A stretch of 64,000 bases of DNA from Candidatus Blochmanniella camponoti (GTDB lineage: Bacteria > Pseudomonadota > Gammaproteobacteria > Enterobacterales > Enterobacteriaceae), in contig NZ_CP097751.1 of NCBI RefSeq assembly GCF_023585825.1, positions 186,001 to 250,000 on the forward strand, in the 5' to 3' direction. Every line of letters starts with the position of its first letter. Positions within the stretch are counted from its first letter, which is position 1. Below, piece by piece: positions 60,433-64,000 of the stretch. Below the pieces are notes generated by a model, which searched no databases, was not told where the DNA came from, and worked only from the letters and a program-made list of their open reading frames with translations. A program made the translations under genes and the position numbers.

Positions 60433-61749
60433 TCACGTATTATCAGTAGAATTGCATGTAATATGTAGTATATTTTTTAATCTTTCGGAAACTGCATCAT
60501 GTTTTAATATTTCTTGAGTTTTTGATTGTAAATTTTTTAGAATAATTGTTTTTTCAAGAACATTCTTTTCGTCCATGATTAATATGATTTGTGGTTTATG
60601 TTTATTAGCACAATAAAATTGTTTTTTTATGTTACCTCCTCCATGATGTACCATTAATCGAAGAGATGGTAGTGTTGAACGAATATTTTCAGACAATAAC
60701 ATTGCATGTTTTCGAGAACTATCTCCTATACTAATTAAATATACATCAATATATATATTTTTATTTAAAATGGTAATATTATTAATTTCTTGCATTAATA
60801 ATATTACACGTTCTAATCCTATGGAAAATCCTATCGCAGGTACTGAATGCCCTCCTAATTCTTGGACTAATTCATCATAACGACCACCAGCACAAATAGT
60901 TTTTTTTACTCCTAAACTATCAGTAACCCATTCAAAAACTGTTTTGTTATAATAATCTAAACCGCGTACCAGGTACGGATTAACCCTGTACGACACTCCT
61001 AAGAGGTTTAATAATTGACATAATTCGGAAAAATGAACACGTGAATCATCATCTAAATGATCACTTAATATAGGCGCATTAAGTAGTAATTCTTTAGTTT
61101 TAGTATTTTTGGTATCTAAGATGCGCAATGGATTAGAGTATAAACGACGTAGAGCGTTGTTGTCCAAATTGCTTAAATTTTTTTCTAAAAAAGTTATTAA
61201 TTTTTTACGATAACTTGTTCTAGATGATAAAGAGCCAATTGAATTTAATTCTAACGATAAATGATGATTAATTCCTAATTTTTCCCAACAACGAGCGGTA
61301 ATTAAAATTAACTCAGCATCTATGTCGGGTCCTATTTGACCAAAAGCTTCAGCACTAAATTGATGAAATTGTCTATAACGTCCTTTTTGAGGACGTTCAT
61401 AGCGAAACATCGGACCAAGATACCATAGACGTTGTTCTTGGTGATAAAACAGCCCATGCTTAATACCTGCTCGAACGCATCCAGATGTTCCTTCTGGACG
61501 TAACGTTAAATTATTACCGTTACGATCAGTAAAATTATACATCTCTTTTTCTATTACATCTGTCACTTCTCCGATTGAACGTTTGAATAAATTTGTGTCT
61601 TCAATAATAGGAAATCTAATTTCCTTATATCCGTAACTGTTTAATATAGTTATAAGTATATTTTCTATGTATTGCCATATAATCGTATCTTTTGGCAAAT
61701 AATCATGCATACCGCGGATAGACTGGATATTTTTATCATATTTAAGCAT
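60433..61749 (-). CDS. hisS: Histidyl-tRNA synthetase
   Basis: Class II synthetase charging tRNA-His. It has 438 residues (E. coli 424). Motif 2 is [16 protein letters not shown], the histidine-specific loop is [15 protein letters not shown], and motif 3 is [10 protein letters not shown]. The anticodon-binding domain follows. It lies 52 bases after ispG, as in the E. coli cluster. Confidence 0.97.
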   Translation of the reverse strand: MLKYDKNIQSIRGMHDYLPKDTIIWQYIENILITILNSYGYKEIRFPIIEDTNLFKRSIGEVTDVIEKEMYNFTDRNGNNLTLRPEGTSGCVRAGIKHGLFYHQEQRLWYLGPMFRYERPQKGRYRQFHQFSAEAFGQIGPDIDAELILITARCWEKLGINHHLSLELNSIGSLSSRTSYRKKLITFLEKNLSNLDNNALRRLYSNPLRILDTKNTKTKELLLNAPILSDHLDDDSRVHFSELCQLLNLLGVSYRVNPYLVRGLDYYNKTVFEWVTDSLGVKKTICAGGRYDELVQELGGHSVPAIGFSIGLERVILLMQEINNITILNKNIYIDVYLISIGDSSRKHAMLLSENIRSTLPSLRLMVHHGGGNIKKQFYCANKHKPQIILIMDEKNVLEKTIILKNLQSKTQEILKHDAVSERLKNILHITCNSTDNT

Positions 61750-61801
61750 TTGTAATCTTCAATTATTTATTATATGTGATGGGGTAGTGTTGTGGGTTAT
61801 T

Positions 61802-62893
61802 TTAATTTAATAATTTAGATTTAGCTCGAATACGACGTTCTAATTCTTCAACTATTGATATGTTATCGCAGCGTTTTTGCTGTCGTATACCATCTTCATA
61901 TATACCACTTTTGTTACGTGCACCGGCAACACCAATGGTTGATTTTAACGCTTCTCCTGGTCCGTTAACTACACATCCAATAATAGATACATCCATAGGT
62001 GTTGTAATATCACTTACCTTTTCTTCTAACGCATTAACTACGTTAATTACGTTAAATTCTTGTCGCGCACATCCAGGACAAGCTATAAAATTAATACCAT
62101 GAGCGCGAATTCTCAAAGCTCTTAAAATATCAAATGCCACCTTAACTTCTTCTATAGGGTCTGTAGCTAATGATATACGTATTGTATCCCCGATTCCTTC
62201 GTTTAATAAGAAACCTACAGCTATTGCAGATTTTACTGTTCCATTGCGTAAAGCTCCGGCTTCAGTAAGGCCTATATGTAATGGTTGATCTATTTTTGAT
62301 GCTAATGCGCGGTAGGCTTGTATTGTTATTAGCACATCAGAAGATTTAACGCTGACTTTAAATTGATGAAAGTTTAATTTATCTAAAATATCTACGTGTC
62401 TCATTGCTGATTCTAATAATACATGTTCTGTTGGATTTCCGTCATACTTTTTTTGTAAATCACGCTCAAGAGATCCAGAATTTACACCGATACGAATAGA
62501 TATATTTTTGTCTTGAGCACAATGCACTACAGATCGAATACGTTTATTGTTCCCGATGTTACCGGGATTGATACGTAAGCAATCTGCTCCATACTCAGCT
62601 ACTTTTAATGCAATACGATAATCAAAATGAATATCTGCTACTAATGGAATATTAATTACTTGTCGTTTAATTATTTTGAAAGCTTCAGCTGCATCCATAG
62701 TAGGTATCGATATTCGGACAATATCTACCCCTGCTTTTTTTAGGGCGTTAATTTGAGTAACTGTTTCTAAAATATTTGTAGTACGAGTATTTACCATGGA
62801 TTGTACCGCAATAGGAGCGCCATCTCCAATAGGAACATTGCCAATATAAATACGTGTAGATTTTCGACGAACAATGTTCGTAATATTATTCAT
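61802..62893 (-). CDS. ispG: 4-hydroxy-3-methylbut-2-en-1-yl diphosphate synthase
   Basis: Iron-sulfur enzyme of the non-mevalonate isoprenoid pathway. It has 363 residues from the chosen start (E. coli 372). [4Fe-4S] ligands are Cys272 and Cys275 ([10 protein letters not shown]), Cys307 and Glu314 ([11 protein letters not shown]). The ATG at 62893 is preferred over 62905, because GGGAG stands directly upstream of it (and overlaps the first ATG). Confidence 0.96.
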   Translation of the reverse strand: MNNITNIVRRKSTRIYIGNVPIGDGAPIAVQSMVNTRTTNILETVTQINALKKAGVDIVRISIPTMDAAEAFKIIKRQVINIPLVADIHFDYRIALKVAEYGADCLRINPGNIGNNKRIRSVVHCAQDKNISIRIGVNSGSLERDLQKKYDGNPTEHVLLESAMRHVDILDKLNFHQFKVSVKSSDVLITIQAYRALASKIDQPLHIGLTEAGALRNGTVKSAIAVGFLLNEGIGDTIRISLATDPIEEVKVAFDILRALRIRAHGINFIACPGCARQEFNVINVVNALEEKVSDITTPMDVSIIGCVVNGPGEALKSTIGVAGARNKSGIYEDGIRQQKRCDNISIVEELERRIRAKSKLLN

Positions 62894-63115
62894 ATAATCT
62901 CCCATATTTTTATGTTTTTAAACAATAAATATATTTGTTTGAATTTATTGAGTATCTTAATTAAGAGATTTAATTATATTTATAATAGGAATCATAATTC
63001 CTATAATTTTATGATACATAGCAAATATGCGTAATTGTTATATTACATTTATGATCCTTTTTTAAAAATTCTGTCTTATTAATTTTATAACAATATTAAA
63101 TACAATGATATTATT

Positions 63116-64000
63116 TTATAATGAGTTATATTGTAATTTTATACGGTTAATTACTTCTCCTGTTAATTGTCCACAGGCAGCATTAATATCCGCTCCTCTT
63201 ATTTTGCGTATGATGGTTATTATATTATATTTCAATAAAACTTTAAGAAATGCATGCATACGAATCTGTGAGCTGCATGCATATCGTATATTTGGAATTG
63301 GGTTCCATGGGATCAAGTTAATTTTACACGGAATACCTTGAAGTTGTTTTGCTAATTGATGGGCGTGCAGGACATCGTCATTAATGTTTCTTAACAATAC
63401 ATACTCTATTGTTACTCTACCGTGAGTAGATTTAGTATCTATCGAATACCTACGCGCTGCTTCTAATACGCTATTAATATTGTACTTTTTATTAATTGGC
63501 ATAATCTTATTTCTAATGATATCATTTGGAGCATGTAGAGATATAGCTAATGGTACGTCGATCATATCTTTTAATTTTTCTATACCTGGTACGATTCCAG
63601 CAGTTGATAGCGTAACATGTCGTTTTGATAATTTAAAACCAAGGTCATCTAATATAATTCTGATCGCCGATACAACGTTAACAATATTTAATAATGGTTC
63701 TCCCATACCCATAAACACTATATTGGTAATAGGAAATCTATTTTTTATTTTTATTTTTTTATTGAGATTAATAAATTGCGCTGCTCTCCAAACTTGACCA
63801 ATTATCTCCGATACATTAAGATTTCTGTTAAATCCCTGTTGCGCTGTTCCACAAAAACTACATCCTAAAGGGCATCCAATTTGTGATGAAACGCACAAAG
63901 TGGTTCTCTTATTTTCAGGAATATAAACTGTTTCAATTTGTTGTTCATCAATTTTCATAGCCCATTTAATTGTTCCATCTGAAGAGAGTTGTTCTTTTAT
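63116..64000 (-). CDS. rlmN: Dual-specificity RNA methyltransferase RlmN (5' part outside window)
   Basis: Radical-SAM enzyme methylating A2503 of 23S rRNA and A37 of some tRNAs. The frame runs open to base 64000 and upstream of the internal ATG still reads [10 protein letters not shown], as in E. coli, so about 80-90 N-terminal residues lie beyond the edge. The cluster motif [16 protein letters not shown], and the C-terminal methyl-carrying cysteine region AACGQL are present. rodZ, between ispG and rlmN in E. coli, is absent. Confidence 0.96.
   Translation of the reverse strand: MKEQLSSDGTIKWAMKIDEQQIETVYIPENKRTTLCVSSQIGCPLGCSFCGTAQQGFNRNLNVSEIIGQVWRAAQFINLNKKIKIKNRFPITNIVFMGMGEPLLNIVNVVSAIRIILDDLGFKLSKRHVTLSTAGIVPGIEKLKDMIDVPLAISLHAPNDIIRNKIMPINKKYNINSVLEAARRYSIDTKSTHGRVTIEYVLLRNINDDVLHAHQLAKQLQGIPCKINLIPWNPIPNIRYACSSQIRMHAFLKVLLKYNIITIIRKIRGADINAACGQLTGEVINRIKLQYNSL

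Overview
This window reads as a stretch of the chromosome of a reduced, AT-rich (roughly 70% AT by eye) gammaproteobacterial endosymbiont of the Enterobacterales. The best fit is Candidatus Blochmannia, the bacteriocyte symbiont of carpenter ants. The basis is the mix of strongly E. coli-like proteins, long decayed intergenic spacers, no insertion sequences, phage or CRISPR, a complete proton-pumping NADH dehydrogenase, sulfate uptake, lysine and chorismate genes, and a urease cluster. The species is inferred from this gene set, not proven.

Layout. 1-12244: nuoM (partial), L, K, J, I, H, G, F, E, CD, B, A, all on the minus strand. 12919-19335: folC-accD, truA, pdxB and fabB, minus strand. 20139-22142: prmB-aroC, plus strand. 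22450-27879: tRNA-Arg, mntH, nupC, tRNA-Ala, gltX, tRNA-Val and tRNA-Lys. 28157-33702: ligA, cysK, ptsH and ptsI. 34169-37997: the sulfate importer cysPTWA. 39173-43468: a broken talA, then tkt and dapE. 43664-46606: a shortened bamC, dapA, bcp and upp. 47375-52866: yfgG and the urease cluster ureDABC-(remnant ureE)-FG. 53257-56447: guaA and guaB. 57056-64000: mqo, der, hisS, ispG and rlmN (partial).

From my knowledge of the E. coli map, gene order and orientation follow the roughly 51-57 min segment almost without rearrangement, with many genes deleted. Two blocks look out of place against that backbone: the urease cluster between yfgG and guaA, and mqo where xseA stands in E. coli.

How the genes work together. 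Complex I and Mqo feed electrons to quinone. PtsH/PtsI energise sugar uptake. CysPTWA and CysK bring sulfate to cysteine. DapA and DapE serve lysine and peptidoglycan synthesis. PrmB and AroC are a translation-termination methylase and the last step to chorismate. PdxB starts pyridoxal phosphate synthesis. AccD and FabB serve fatty acids, and IspG isoprenoids. Urease would release ammonia from urea for amino acid synthesis, the nitrogen-recycling role proposed for this symbiont.

The most interesting signals are: a sharp base-skew reversal in the guaB-mqo spacer that looks like a replication origin without DnaA boxes; a frameshifted talA and a probable ureE fossil; BamC cut down to its BamD-binding tail; LigA without its BRCT domain; loss of crr behind ptsI; and several long perfect AT-rich hairpins in spacers.
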